Source of the DNA: CAZTBB01 sp964611755
Lineage (GTDB): Bacteria > Pseudomonadota > Alphaproteobacteria > Micavibrionales > Micavibrionaceae
Assembly: GCA_964611755.1 (NCBI GenBank)
Contig: CAZTBB010000048.1
Span: forward strand, 1 to 14,626
Direction: 5' to 3'
DNA length: 14,626 bases
Shown: one piece after another, positions 1 through 6,693 of the stretch
Layout: each line of letters starts with the position of its first letter
Position numbering within the stretch: the stretch's first letter is position 1
Notes under the pieces: model-generated
What the model was told of the DNA's origin: nothing
The model's database searches: none
The model's input: only the letters and a program-made list of their open reading frames with translations
Made by a program: the position numbers and the translations under genes

Positions 1-1559
1 TCCAAGGGGATCTTAAGACCAAGCTCTCATGGGTGGCTGCTGTTCATTATGATACCGATGATGTTCATGCCCATGTCATTATTCGGGGTAAAGATGCTCG
101 CGGTGAGGATCTGGTAATGGCCCGCGATTATATTGCTTTTGGCATTCGTGCAAGAGCTCAGGAGATCGCAACAGCGTTATTAGGTGAGCGTTCAATCGAA
201 GATATTCAAAAAGGTTTGGAGAAGGAAGTGGACGCACTAAGGGTCACTTCTTTGGATCGTTTCATTGAAAAGCAGATCGGTGAAGATCAGGTGGTTGATG
301 TCCGCAAAGAAAACAACTTCGGCAAATCGGCGCATTATGAGTCTGTTTTGAAAGGGCGTCTGCGTTATTTGGCTTCAAGCGGTATGGCGATTGAGAACCC
401 TCCGGGCGTCTATACATTGAAAGAAGGGTATAGAGATGTCTTGGCAAGCATTGCCACGCGCAATGATGTCATTAAAAAGCTGTATGAACGTGTTGAGGGC
501 TTGGATGATCTGGAAGTCTATTCTTTGAAGGCCGGAGAGGGGCAGGTCATTGAAGGGCGCGTTTTGGATAAAGGGCCAGCCGATGAGCTTACAGATAAGA
601 AATACATTGTTGTTGAAGCTCTATCAGGCGGGAAGCATTATGTTCCAGTCGGTGAGGCGTTTAATTATGATGAGGTGAATAAGCGCGGCCTTGTGCGGGT
701 GCGTCCATTTGATCATTCAACAGGCAAGGCCGATCACAATATCGCGTTGATGGCAGCCCAGAATGAGGGTGTTTACGATATTGAGAAACACCGCGCCTAT
801 ATATCAGCCGAGCAGTCTTACATTGATGAAGACGTCCGAGAGCCTTACTTGCAGTCTCATATCAAACGGATTGAAACACTCGTTCAAAATGAAGCTGCTA
901 CAGAATTAGGGCAGGGGCGTTATCAAATTCCTGACGATGTGATTGAAAAGGGCAAGGACATCTCTGCCAAAATCAATGCACGCGAGAAAAAGCGTTTCTA
1001 TCCAAAGCTTGATATTCTCTCATCCCATGCGCCGGAAGATATGGTGGATGCGAAAAAGAAGACCTGGTTGGATAAAGAGCTTTATAAGCGAGGCCGTGGG
1101 GATCGGAGTAACACAGACCAATCATTGGAAGATGCGCTTCAAAAACGCCAGCAATGGCTCGTTGATAACAAACTGGCAATGATCCAGTCCAATGGTGAGT
1201 TTGCCATGAAGAAATCAGCGATGCGCGATCTCAGCGTTATGGAAGTTCATGAAGAGGGTAAATTCTTGGCCACAAAAGCCGGCCTTACTTTCAATGATAA
1301 AAAAGTATTACCTGAGCAGGCTTACACCTATCTTGGCTATACCGAGCTTGAAACAGGCAAATGGGCGGTTGCGATGCGCGGGAAAGAATTGCAGATGGCA
1401 CGGATTGATAAAGCCCCCGAACTTGAAAAAGGGCAAAAGGTTCAATTTAGCGAAATCGAGCGCGGGCTATTCGAAATGCGCGCCGCCGAACAGCAAAAGC
1501 AACAAGAACAACAGCAATCTTCACGCGGGCGCGATGATGATAATGAAATGGAGCTATAG
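1..1559 (+). CDS. rlxS: Relaxase/mobilization nuclease, RlxS-like with DUF3363 region (5' end outside window)
   Basis: This is a DNA-strand transferase that would nick the origin of transfer, stay bound to the 5' end and be exported through the T4SS. The reading frame is open from base 3, so the GTG at 33 is not the real start and the N-terminal part, including the expected catalytic tyrosine, is missing. About 518 residues are visible. The metal-binding motif III of MOB-P/VirD2-type relaxases is present: HxDTxxxHxH, with histidine codons at 45, 66 and 72 and the Asp codon at 51. It is followed by a conserved-looking arginine-rich stretch (about 100-200) and a long region resembling DUF3363. 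The C-terminus is Gln-rich, then charged. The stop codon lies 2 bases before the next gene. The family call is by recognition of these motifs. The symbol rlxS follows common usage for this architecture and is less certain than the function. Confidence 0.9.
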   Translation, partial: QGDLKTKLSWVAAVHYDTDDVHAHVIIRGKDARGEDLVMARDYIAFGIRARAQEIATALLGERSIEDIQKGLEKEVDALRVTSLDRFIEKQIGEDQVVDVRKENNFGKSAHYESVLKGRLRYLASSGMAIENPPGVYTLKEGYRDVLASIATRNDVIKKLYERVEGLDDLEVYSLKAGEGQVIEGRVLDKGPADELTDKKYIVVEALSGGKHYVPVGEAFNYDEVNKRGLVRVRPFDHSTGKADHNIALMAAQNEGVYDIEKHRAYISAEQSYIDEDVREPYLQSHIKRIETLVQNEAATELGQGRYQIPDDVIEKGKDISAKINAREKKRFYPKLDILSSHAPEDMVDAKKKTWLDKELYKRGRGDRSNTDQSLEDALQKRQQWLVDNKLAMIQSNGEFAMKKSAMRDLSVMEVHEEGKFLATKAGLTFNDKKVLPEQAYTYLGYTELETGKWAVAMRGKELQMARIDKAPELEKGQKVQFSEIERGLFEMRAAEQQKQQEQQQSSRGRDDDNEMEL

Positions 1560-1561
1560 GT

Positions 1562-1981
1562 ATGGCCAAAACCAAACGGGTACAAAAAACAGTTTATTTT
1601 GATGCGGAAGTCTGGGAAGCATTGGAAAAACAGATGAAAGTCTCTCATAACCCCAATGTTTCTGCGATTGTAAATGATGGGCTTCGTTATGCGATGTTTC
1701 CTGAACACCGCAATGACCGTGATGCCGATCTGGTAAAGCTCTATAACCAGTTTTCAGCGTCCTTGGCGATGCACCGTAAGAAAACAGCGCGTGATCTAGC
1801 CTTCATGCAAGAGCTGATCTTAAAGTTCAGCCATGAGTTTTTTATGCATCACCCATCAATTCCAGAAGATAATAAAGCGCCGCGAGAAGCGGAAGCCAAT
1901 GCGCGGCTCGATGCCTTCATGGAAAATATTGTGCGCAATATGTCAGAATTAAAGCCTCTATCGGATCGTGAAGAGGTTTAA
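1562..1981 (+). CDS. Small ribbon-helix-helix-like protein, probable relaxosome accessory
   Basis: The 139-residue protein starts basic (MAKTKRVQKTVYF) and continues with an amphipathic helix and an N-x-S-A-I-V turn around residues 31-40. This is the layout of CopG/Arc-type ribbon-helix-helix DNA-binding domains (strand, helix, turn, helix). The remaining residues, about 55-139, look helical and charged, with no motif I recognise. The gene begins 2 bases after the relaxase stop and ends 3 bases before the next gene, so it is almost certainly co-transcribed and translationally linked with the relaxase. Accessory proteins of this fold commonly help relaxases bind oriT or repress the mobilisation operon, and either role would fit. 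No oriT is visible, so target binding cannot be judged. It could also be a purely regulatory CopG-type protein. Confidence 0.65.
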   Translation: MAKTKRVQKTVYFDAEVWEALEKQMKVSHNPNVSAIVNDGLRYAMFPEHRNDRDADLVKLYNQFSASLAMHRKKTARDLAFMQELILKFSHEFFMHHPSIPEDNKAPREAEANARLDAFMENIVRNMSELKPLSDREEV

Positions 1982-1984
1982 CTC

Positions 1985-2284
1985 ATGGCATATAGACGCG
2001 TCGGCAATGATTTTATGGATGAAGAGGAATACGAGTTCCACGCAATCGGTGTGTGGAGTTTCTGGGTCTTTATCGCGGCTTCTTTCTTTACCGGCTATAA
2101 TCTTCAGGAGTTTATTCCCGATGAATGGCCAAAATGGGCGCGGTTTGCCTCGACCATTATTCCGGCCGTCATCATTGGCGGTATTCTGGGCGCTCTTGGT
2201 ATATTCATCCGTATCGCATTTTTCTTTGCTTTGACATGGGGCGTGATTGGCCTCGTGCTGTATTGGATTTGGCAGAGTATTTAG
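1985..2284 (+). CDS. Small three-helix membrane protein of unknown function in the relaxase operon
   Basis: This is a 99-residue protein with an acidic, soluble N-terminus (residues 1-18, DEEEYE cluster) followed by three likely membrane helices at about 20-38, 56-76 and 78-97, with Trp residues near the membrane borders. Its ATG follows the previous stop by 3 bases, and an AAGAGG-like ribosome binding site lies inside the end of the preceding gene. I do not recognise the family. Its position in the mobilisation operon suggests a transfer-linked role, for example docking the relaxosome to the membrane or surface/entry exclusion, but this is inference from context. The cassette promoter begins about 10 bases after its stop codon. 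Confidence 0.7.
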   Translation: MAYRRVGNDFMDEEEYEFHAIGVWSFWVFIAASFFTGYNLQEFIPDEWPKWARFASTIIPAVIIGGILGALGIFIRIAFFFALTWGVIGLVLYWIWQSI

Positions 2285-2292
2285 TAACCATA

Positions 2293-2321
2293 CTGACAAA
2301 TCATACGAATTCTTGTATAAT
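2293..2321 (+). promoter_or_regulatory. Sigma70-type promoter for the metal cassette, giving a near-leaderless transcript
   Basis: A CTGACA -35 box (2293-2298, five of six consensus bases) and a perfect TATAAT -10 box (2316-2321) are separated by exactly 17 bases. Transcription would be expected to begin around 2327-2329, only a few bases before the ATG at 2331, so the mRNA would be leaderless or nearly so. No Shine-Dalgarno sequence stands between. The promoter fills almost the whole gap between the relaxase operon and the cassette, which suggests the cassette can be expressed on its own. Confidence 0.7.
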
Positions 2322-2330
2322 GGTAACATC

Positions 2331-2711
2331 ATGAGAAAATTGGCTATTTTTACATTGATGGTGATATTTTTGATGAGCACTGTTTCGGTCAGTGCTTATG
2401 CAGTGCCTTGTCCGCAAGATACGACCACGGAAATCACACAAGTCCAAGATATGGCTCATGATGATATGGCGATGCATGGGTATATACCTTGCCATGAGCA
2501 TGAGTTTTCGCCAGAAAATCAGCTTCCTGATGAACAAGGATGCTGTGAGGGGCTGTGTTTACATTGTCATGTTACACCACTGTCCTTTATTAATAATAGC
2601 GATCCGATGCGAGTGATCCCTTCTGGAAAGGATGCACTTTCATTTTATCAGGACAGATTGTCCTCTTTTGATCTTTTGCCGCCGCGCCGCCCTCCAAAAC
2701 TGACCTCCTGA
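2331..2711 (+). CDS. Secreted Cys/His-rich putative metal-binding protein (DUF2946/CopL-like)
   Basis: The 126-residue precursor has a clear signal peptide (MRK, hydrophobic core to about residue 21, AYA cleavage motif near 24), so it is exported. The mature part is rich in metal ligands: Cys 27, 54, 71, 72, 76 and 79, and His 43, 49, 55, 57, 78 and 80, with clusters CHEH (54-57) and CCxxxCxHCH (71-80). The C-terminus is Arg/Pro-rich (PPRRPP near 118-123). This composition and tail recall small copper-linked proteins of the DUF2946/CopL type, but the resemblance is by eye. I chose the ATG at 2331 over an in-frame ATG at 2247 because 2331 begins a proper signal peptide and directly follows the promoter. 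It is the first gene of the cassette. Likely ligands are soft metals such as copper or mercury; the exact metal is unknown. Confidence 0.7.
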   Translation: MRKLAIFTLMVIFLMSTVSVSAYAVPCPQDTTTEITQVQDMAHDDMAMHGYIPCHEHEFSPENQLPDEQGCCEGLCLHCHVTPLSFINNSDPMRVIPSGKDALSFYQDRLSSFDLLPPRRPPKLTS

Positions 2712-2741
2712 TTTTTGTTTAATTTTTAATGACAACTTTAC

Positions 2742-2747
2742 AGGAGG
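2742..2747 (+). promoter_or_regulatory. Strong Shine-Dalgarno AGGAGG that fixes the start of the outer-membrane protein gene
   Basis: AGGAGG lies 5 bases before the ATG at 2753. An upstream in-frame ATG at 2729 would include this site inside the gene and would spoil the signal peptide, so 2753 is preferred. Confidence 0.8.
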
Positions 2748-2752
2748 ATTCA

Positions 2753-3397
2753 ATGAGAATCTTATTATGCGCCCTTGTTGGAATGGGGCTTATCATTCCA
2801 AATCTTGCCGAGGCCAGGCCGGTATCTTATCCCGGCGGCTGGACGACGATGCTCATGAATAACGGGGATATGAACTCTTTTCATCTGCATTACTCACCTA
2901 CGGCAAAATACTCGGTCGGTGTTCGTTCCGCCTATCACCGCGAAGATGATTTTTGGCACAGCACCTTGCAGGTGAACAATCTGCTCAAACGCTGGAATAA
3001 TCCGGACAGCCAGGCCAATCTTTATCTCAAGTCAGGTCTTGGCGCAGCGTATAGCGATGCCGGAGAATTTGACGGTGAAATTGATCCGGCAGTCTTTACG
3101 GGCATTGCAGCCGATTGGGAAGATCGCCGATATTTTGTCTCATACGAAAACCGCTATATGGAAGCGGGCGATATCCATGACGGCTTTCACCAAAATGCCC
3201 GTGTCGGCATTGCCCCCTATATCGGCGATTACGGTGATTTGCACACTTGGCTAATGCTCGAAGTCGAACACGAGCCTGAGGCTGCTGAGAAATTCACAGT
3301 TACGCCTCTAGTCCGCTTTTTCAAAGGCGTCCATTTAATGGAAGCCGGGATGAGCAATCAGGGCGATGTGCTCTTTAACTATGTCATTCGTTACTAA
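2753..3397 (+). CDS. Predicted small outer-membrane beta-barrel protein of the metal cassette
   Basis: The 214-residue precursor begins with a signal peptide (MRILLC, hydrophobic core, AEA near residue 21). The mature chain has alternating polar/hydrophobic stretches rich in Tyr, Trp, His and Gly, contains no cysteine and no long hydrophobic helix, and ends in NYVIRY. A terminal aromatic residue preceded by alternating hydrophobics is the usual signature for insertion by the BAM machinery. I therefore predict a short beta-barrel of roughly eight strands in the outer membrane. I do not recognise a named family. Histidines cluster early in the mature chain (FHLHY, YHRED). It sits 41 bases after the Cys/His-rich protein gene and 23 bases before the HMA gene, all on one strand, so a role as a metal-related porin or surface protein is plausible but unproven. 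Confidence 0.65.
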   Translation: MRILLCALVGMGLIIPNLAEARPVSYPGGWTTMLMNNGDMNSFHLHYSPTAKYSVGVRSAYHREDDFWHSTLQVNNLLKRWNNPDSQANLYLKSGLGAAYSDAGEFDGEIDPAVFTGIAADWEDRRYFVSYENRYMEAGDIHDGFHQNARVGIAPYIGDYGDLHTWLMLEVEHEPEAAEKFTVTPLVRFFKGVHLMEAGMSNQGDVLFNYVIRY

Positions 3398-3420
3398 TCA
3401 AAATTGAAAGGATTTAAATC

Positions 3421-3723
3421 ATGAAAAAACTATTTTTAACAACTGCACTTCTTGTTTCACTCTCGATGCCAGCTTTTGCAATGCATCCGGGCGGCACAGT
3501 CTATGCCGATGTCAACGGCTTGATTTGTGACTTTTGCGCCCGCGCTTTGGAAAAAGTATTCGGGCGTGAGGAGGCCGTGGAGTCAATTGATGTGAATATG
3601 GACACCAAAGTTGTGACCATTCATTTCAATGAAGACCAGAGCCTTGAGGATGAGCGCATCAAAGAACTGATTACCGATGCCGGTTATGATGTGCGGGGCA
3701 TTCGTCATGACGAAAAAGAGTAA
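3421..3723 (+). CDS. Periplasmic heavy-metal-associated (HMA) domain protein, MerP-like
   Basis: This 100-residue protein has a signal peptide (MKK, hydrophobic core, AFA cleavage near residue 20) and a single HMA fold. The metal-binding loop is GLICDFCA, with the CxxC cysteines at 36 and 39, followed by the beta-alpha-beta-beta-alpha-beta pattern ending in a GYDV motif typical of MerP and CopZ proteins. In mercury systems the exported MerP binds Hg(II) and hands it to MerT; here the next gene is MerT-like, so the same handover is likely, although the CDFC loop differs from the usual MerP loop and copper is equally possible. A GAAAGGA ribosome site lies about 8 bases upstream. The last 17 bases overlap the next gene in another frame, which suggests coupled translation. 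Confidence 0.85.
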   Translation: MKKLFLTTALLVSLSMPAFAMHPGGTVYADVNGLICDFCARALEKVFGREEAVESIDVNMDTKVVTIHFNEDQSLEDERIKELITDAGYDVRGIRHDEKE

Positions 3724-4111
3724 TCCTGAAAGCTCATTGTGGCGGCAGACACTTCTGCCGTCACTCTCGCTCTTCACCTCCGTAGGGACGTTGTTGTGCT
3801 GCGCTTTGCCTGCCTTGCTGGTCACGCTCGGCATGGGCGCGGCCCTTGCCGGGTTGGTGGGTGCTGCGCCATGGCTATCGGTTGTTTCCGAATATAAGGA
3901 ATTCGTATTTGCTGTGGCGGGCATTCTCATTACGGCAGCAATTGTGATGCAATGGCGCGCGCGCAATGCGCCTTGCCCTGCCGATCCGCTTAAGGCAAAA
4001 GCCTGCGCGAGATTAAGAATGGTGAGCTGGGGAATATTGATATTCTCGATTCTGATCTACCTGATAGGCTTCTTCTTTGCGTTTTTAGCCGCCGACATAT
4101 TCTATGGATAA
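3707..4111 (+). CDS. MerT-like inner-membrane metal transport protein
   Basis: This is a 134-residue membrane protein with three predicted helices at about 18-50, 64-82 and 104-128. Helix 1 carries a vicinal cysteine pair with a proline (CCALP, Cys 31-32), and the loop after helix 2 has another two cysteines (Cys 90 and 100). This matches the known arrangement in MerT, where helix-1 cysteines take the metal from MerP and the cytoplasmic loop pair passes it inward. The start at 3707 is preferred to 3677 because it gives a short charged N-terminus before helix 1 and a GGGG-containing site lies upstream. It overlaps the HMA gene by 17 bases. No mercuric reductase follows, so its metal and the fate of the imported ion are open. 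The stretch about 3780-3870 looks G+C-richer than the surroundings. Confidence 0.75.
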   Translation: MTKKSNPESSLWRQTLLPSLSLFTSVGTLLCCALPALLVTLGMGAALAGLVGAAPWLSVVSEYKEFVFAVAGILITAAIVMQWRARNAPCPADPLKAKACARLRMVSWGILIFSILIYLIGFFFAFLAADIFYG

Positions 4112-4117
4112 GTTATG

Positions 4118-4151
4118 GAACAGACCGATTTAGGAACTTTTCGGTCTGTTC
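4118..4151 (+). terminator. Perfect 11-bp stem-loop between the MerT-like and glutaredoxin-MauE genes; possible terminator or attenuator
   Basis: GAACAGACCGA (4118-4128) is exactly complementary to TCGGTCTGTTC (4141-4151), with a 12-base loop. The sequence after the stem is only moderately T-rich (ttcatt), so it may be a weak intrinsic terminator that lowers expression of the last cassette gene, or an mRNA-stabilising or processing structure. It fills most of the 65-base gap. The perfect stem is seen directly; the function is inferred. Confidence 0.5.
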
Positions 4152-4176
4152 TTCATTAGAAATATTGGAGAAAATA

Positions 4177-4905
4177 ATGTCAAAAAAAGCAATCGTCTAC
4201 CGCATGGTTATGGACAAACATATTTGTCCTTATGGCTTGAAAACCATCGACCTTTTAAAAAGTGAGGGATATGAAGTCGAAGATCATCACCTTACCAGCC
4301 GCAAAGAAACAGACGCTTTCAAAGAAAAGCACGGCGTAAAAACCACACCACAAACTTTTATCGGTGACAAGCATGTCGGGGGCTATGATGATCTGAAAGA
4401 GTTTTTTGGCAAAAAGCAGGAAGGCACAACATACAAGCCAATCATTGCGATCTTTGCGACAACTTTTCTCATGGCACTGTCAACAGCGTGGGCACTTGGA
4501 GAGCTAAATGCCGTAAGGGTTATCGAGCTTTTTATTGCGATCAGCATGTGCGCTCTTGCCATCCAAAAGCTGCGAGACCTTGAAGCATTCAGTTTACAGT
4601 TTTTGAATTACGATCTACTCGCACAGAAGTGGGTCAAATATTCTTACGTGTATCCGCTCATAGAAATGCTGGCCGGTGTTGCCATGATTTCCGGATTTCT
4701 GACAATCATCTCTGCACCTGCTGCTTTGTTTATCGGAACAGTCGGCGCGGTGTCCGTGTTCAAAGCCGTTTATATTGATAAACGGGATCTGAAATGCGCC
4801 TGTGTCGGCGGCAACAGCAATGTTCCACTTGGCTTTGTATCGCTGACTGAAAACCTCATGATGATGGCAATGGCTGTCTGGATGCTATTTCAAATTATCG
4901 GATAA
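4177..4905 (+). CDS. Glutaredoxin-MauE/DoxX-type fusion, membrane-anchored thiol redox protein
   Basis: The 242-residue protein has two parts. Residues 1-80 form a glutaredoxin domain with active site CPYG (17-20, a monothiol variant of CPYC), the cis-proline motif TTPQ (56-59) and a GGYDDL glutathione-site motif (68-73). Residues about 88-242 form a four-helix membrane domain resembling MauE/DoxX-type redox membrane proteins, with a CACVGG motif (Cys 207 and 209) before the last helix. It could pass electrons or thiol exchange between cytoplasm and periplasm, for instance reducing cysteines of the exported metal-binding proteins; this is inference. The ATG at 4177 follows GGAG (4167-4170) by 6 bases, better than an in-frame TTG at 4165. 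Its 3' end overlaps virD4 on the other strand by 21 bases. Confidence 0.82.
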   Translation: MSKKAIVYRMVMDKHICPYGLKTIDLLKSEGYEVEDHHLTSRKETDAFKEKHGVKTTPQTFIGDKHVGGYDDLKEFFGKKQEGTTYKPIIAIFATTFLMALSTAWALGELNAVRVIELFIAISMCALAIQKLRDLEAFSLQFLNYDLLAQKWVKYSYVYPLIEMLAGVAMISGFLTIISAPAALFIGTVGAVSVFKAVYIDKRDLKCACVGGNSNVPLGFVSLTENLMMMAMAVWMLFQIIG

Positions 4906-6693
4906 TAGTTCCAAGACATCTTCGCTATGATTTTCTTCATGTGGGATAGTATCTGCAATGCTTTCAGTTTTCTTATCAAACATATCGCTTTGATTAGGGT
5001 CTTTGGTTTTTTGCACCTTTTTTTCTTCTTCGGTTGGAATATCAAATTTTGGAATATCGTTTTCCATGATGTCCAGTTTTGGCACAATCGGCGCAGCAAT
5101 CACGCGCGATTTAAAGTTTTTGTCGCTAAAATATTTTAACTTATCGGCCTTAATGGGGGATGAGGATTCCACCAATATAATTTCCTTATCTTGCGGAAAG
5201 TCGCGCATTTCATGTTTTTCGATCAGAGGCCGGCCACGTTGAGAGACATTATCCATTGGCGCCTCATAGCGCATGGATTTTTTCTTTGATCTGGAAGTCA
5301 CTTCAACGGTTTGTTGGCCACAGCTTTCAGAGACATATTGCGCCGTTGCCAGATCATTTGTTGCAAAAAATACCTGATGGGCGCAGCAAGAAAGAATACC
5401 ATTCCGTTTTTCACGGCCATAAGTCACATCAAGCCAGTTTAAAGACTGCACCACGGCCATAACACGCACATTATAGCCAGCCAGAAGTGTGAATGCGGTT
5501 GTCATGGAATCTATGCGGCCTAACATATGAAATTCATCGAGCAGCATTAAAACCTTGTGCGGTTCATCTTTGCCAGGCTCTTTCATAGAAAGCTTGGTGA
5601 TGATTTGTTCAAAAAAGATGCGGAGTAGGGGCGTGAGCGTTTCAATCTGGCCTGTTAGTACGCCAACATAGATTGAGAGTTCTTTACGGCGTAGATCCTC
5701 AATTCTAAAATCTGTTTCCGATGTAGCGGCATCAATCAGGGGGTTATCCCATAGATTGATGGCCTGATTGAGCGAGGATTTTACACCGGAGCGCTCTTTG
5801 GCAGCCTTGTTCGCAAAATTCATGAGAGATTTTTTGACTGTAGAAGTGAGTTCAGGGTGGGTTTGAACGATATGACGGCAGACATCGCCCAAATCGGCTT
5901 CCGTTCCCAAAAGCCTGTTAATCGCACCGATTGTTGAAGGCATGGCATCATTGTTCATCACATATAGCGCAAGGCCGACAAAAAGAGCGCGGGCTTCGGA
6001 TGCCCATATAGGATCACTTTTAGGTGGGTCTTGTATCAGGATTTTGGCAATGACCTGCAAATCACTGACGCATTGATGCGGGTCGTTGCTCACAGCATCA
6101 AGGGGATTATAGCGATGTGAGAGGCCATGCTCATCCATTGGCGACCACATGAAGACATCATGCCCATGTTCTTTTCTAAAACCGGCAGTTTTTCTATAGT
6201 TTTCATGCTTCACATCAAAGCAAATGATAGAGCCAGGCCAGTTCAAAAGATTAGGCACGACAATCCCGACACCTTTACCCGATCTGGTCGGTGCCACTAC
6301 AATAGAATGCGTAGGATGATCGCTGATAAGGTACTGGTTTTTAAATTTGCCTAAGATCACGCCAGTTTTGGCAAAAAGCCTAGCCTTCGTGATTTCTCTT
6401 AAAGTAGCCCAATGCGATTTTCCGAAGATATCTTTACCCTTGAAGGCCGTGTCATAAATTTGACCTGCAATAAATATGAGCGCAAGGGCAGGGGCGCCAA
6501 AGGCGACAAACAGGCGTGACCCAGTTTGCTCGTCAATCTCATTTCCAAATGTAAGCCAGATGGAAAGAGGGTTTGCGAGTTCCAAAGGCTGCTTTGAGAG
6601 CAGGAAAAACATGAGTGATGCAGCATAAGAATAGAGAATAAGGCCAAAGATTCCGCCAAAGCCGTATATATATTTCATGTTTGTATCGCTCAT
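4885..6693 (-). CDS. virD4: VirD4/TraG-family T4SS coupling protein
   Basis: This is an inner-membrane ATPase that links the relaxase-DNA complex to the secretion channel. The 602-residue protein has two N-terminal membrane segments (about 8-32 and 62-79), the conserved FGKSHWA motif (90-96, like FGxAxWA in this family), Walker A APTRSGKG (134-141) and Walker B VLMLLDE (381-387, Asp 386 and Glu 387). The last 60 or so residues are highly charged and of low complexity, a common place for substrate-recognition tails. Its ATG overlaps the virB11 stop (ATGA at 6690-6693), so it is the last gene of the T4SS operon. Its stop codon lies inside the 3' end of the glutaredoxin-MauE gene on the opposite strand. 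Length and motifs are normal for the family. Confidence 0.95.
   Translation of the reverse strand: MSDTNMKYIYGFGGIFGLILYSYAASLMFFLLSKQPLELANPLSIWLTFGNEIDEQTGSRLFVAFGAPALALIFIAGQIYDTAFKGKDIFGKSHWATLREITKARLFAKTGVILGKFKNQYLISDHPTHSIVVAPTRSGKGVGIVVPNLLNWPGSIICFDVKHENYRKTAGFRKEHGHDVFMWSPMDEHGLSHRYNPLDAVSNDPHQCVSDLQVIAKILIQDPPKSDPIWASEARALFVGLALYVMNNDAMPSTIGAINRLLGTEADLGDVCRHIVQTHPELTSTVKKSLMNFANKAAKERSGVKSSLNQAINLWDNPLIDAATSETDFRIEDLRRKELSIYVGVLTGQIETLTPLLRIFFEQIITKLSMKEPGKDEPHKVLMLLDEFHMLGRIDSMTTAFTLLAGYNVRVMAVVQSLNWLDVTYGREKRNGILSCCAHQVFFATNDLATAQYVSESCGQQTVEVTSRSKKKSMRYEAPMDNVSQRGRPLIEKHEMRDFPQDKEIILVESSSPIKADKLKYFSDKNFKSRVIAAPIVPKLDIMENDIPKFDIPTEEEKKVQKTKDPNQSDMFDKKTESIADTIPHEENHSEDVLELLSDNLK

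Noticed and set aside
33..35. GTG at 33 as the relaxase start
   Set aside because: The frame is open to base 3 and the upstream codons continue the family pattern, so the gene begins outside the window.
943..1602. Alternative-frame open frames within the relaxase gene
   Set aside because: They overlap well-supported coding sequence and show no domain or start signal of their own.
2303..2318. ATAC...GTAT dyad in the promoter spacer as a MerR-type operator
   Set aside because: Only five of eight positions pair and the spacer is 17 bases, not the 19-20 typical of MerR-controlled promoters.
2247..2330. Longer start for the Cys/His-rich protein at 2247
   Set aside because: It would overlap the preceding gene and lie upstream of the promoter; the ATG at 2331 begins a proper signal peptide.
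3421..4111. Calling the cassette a mercury-resistance (mer) operon
   Set aside because: HMA and MerT-like proteins are present, but MerA and MerR are absent and the other three genes are not mer genes. The metal is undetermined.
4927..5462. Plus-strand open frames inside virD4 (and similar opposite-strand frames elsewhere)
   Set aside because: They lie antisense to clear family genes, have no ribosome sites or recognisable domains, and their composition follows the real gene on the other strand.
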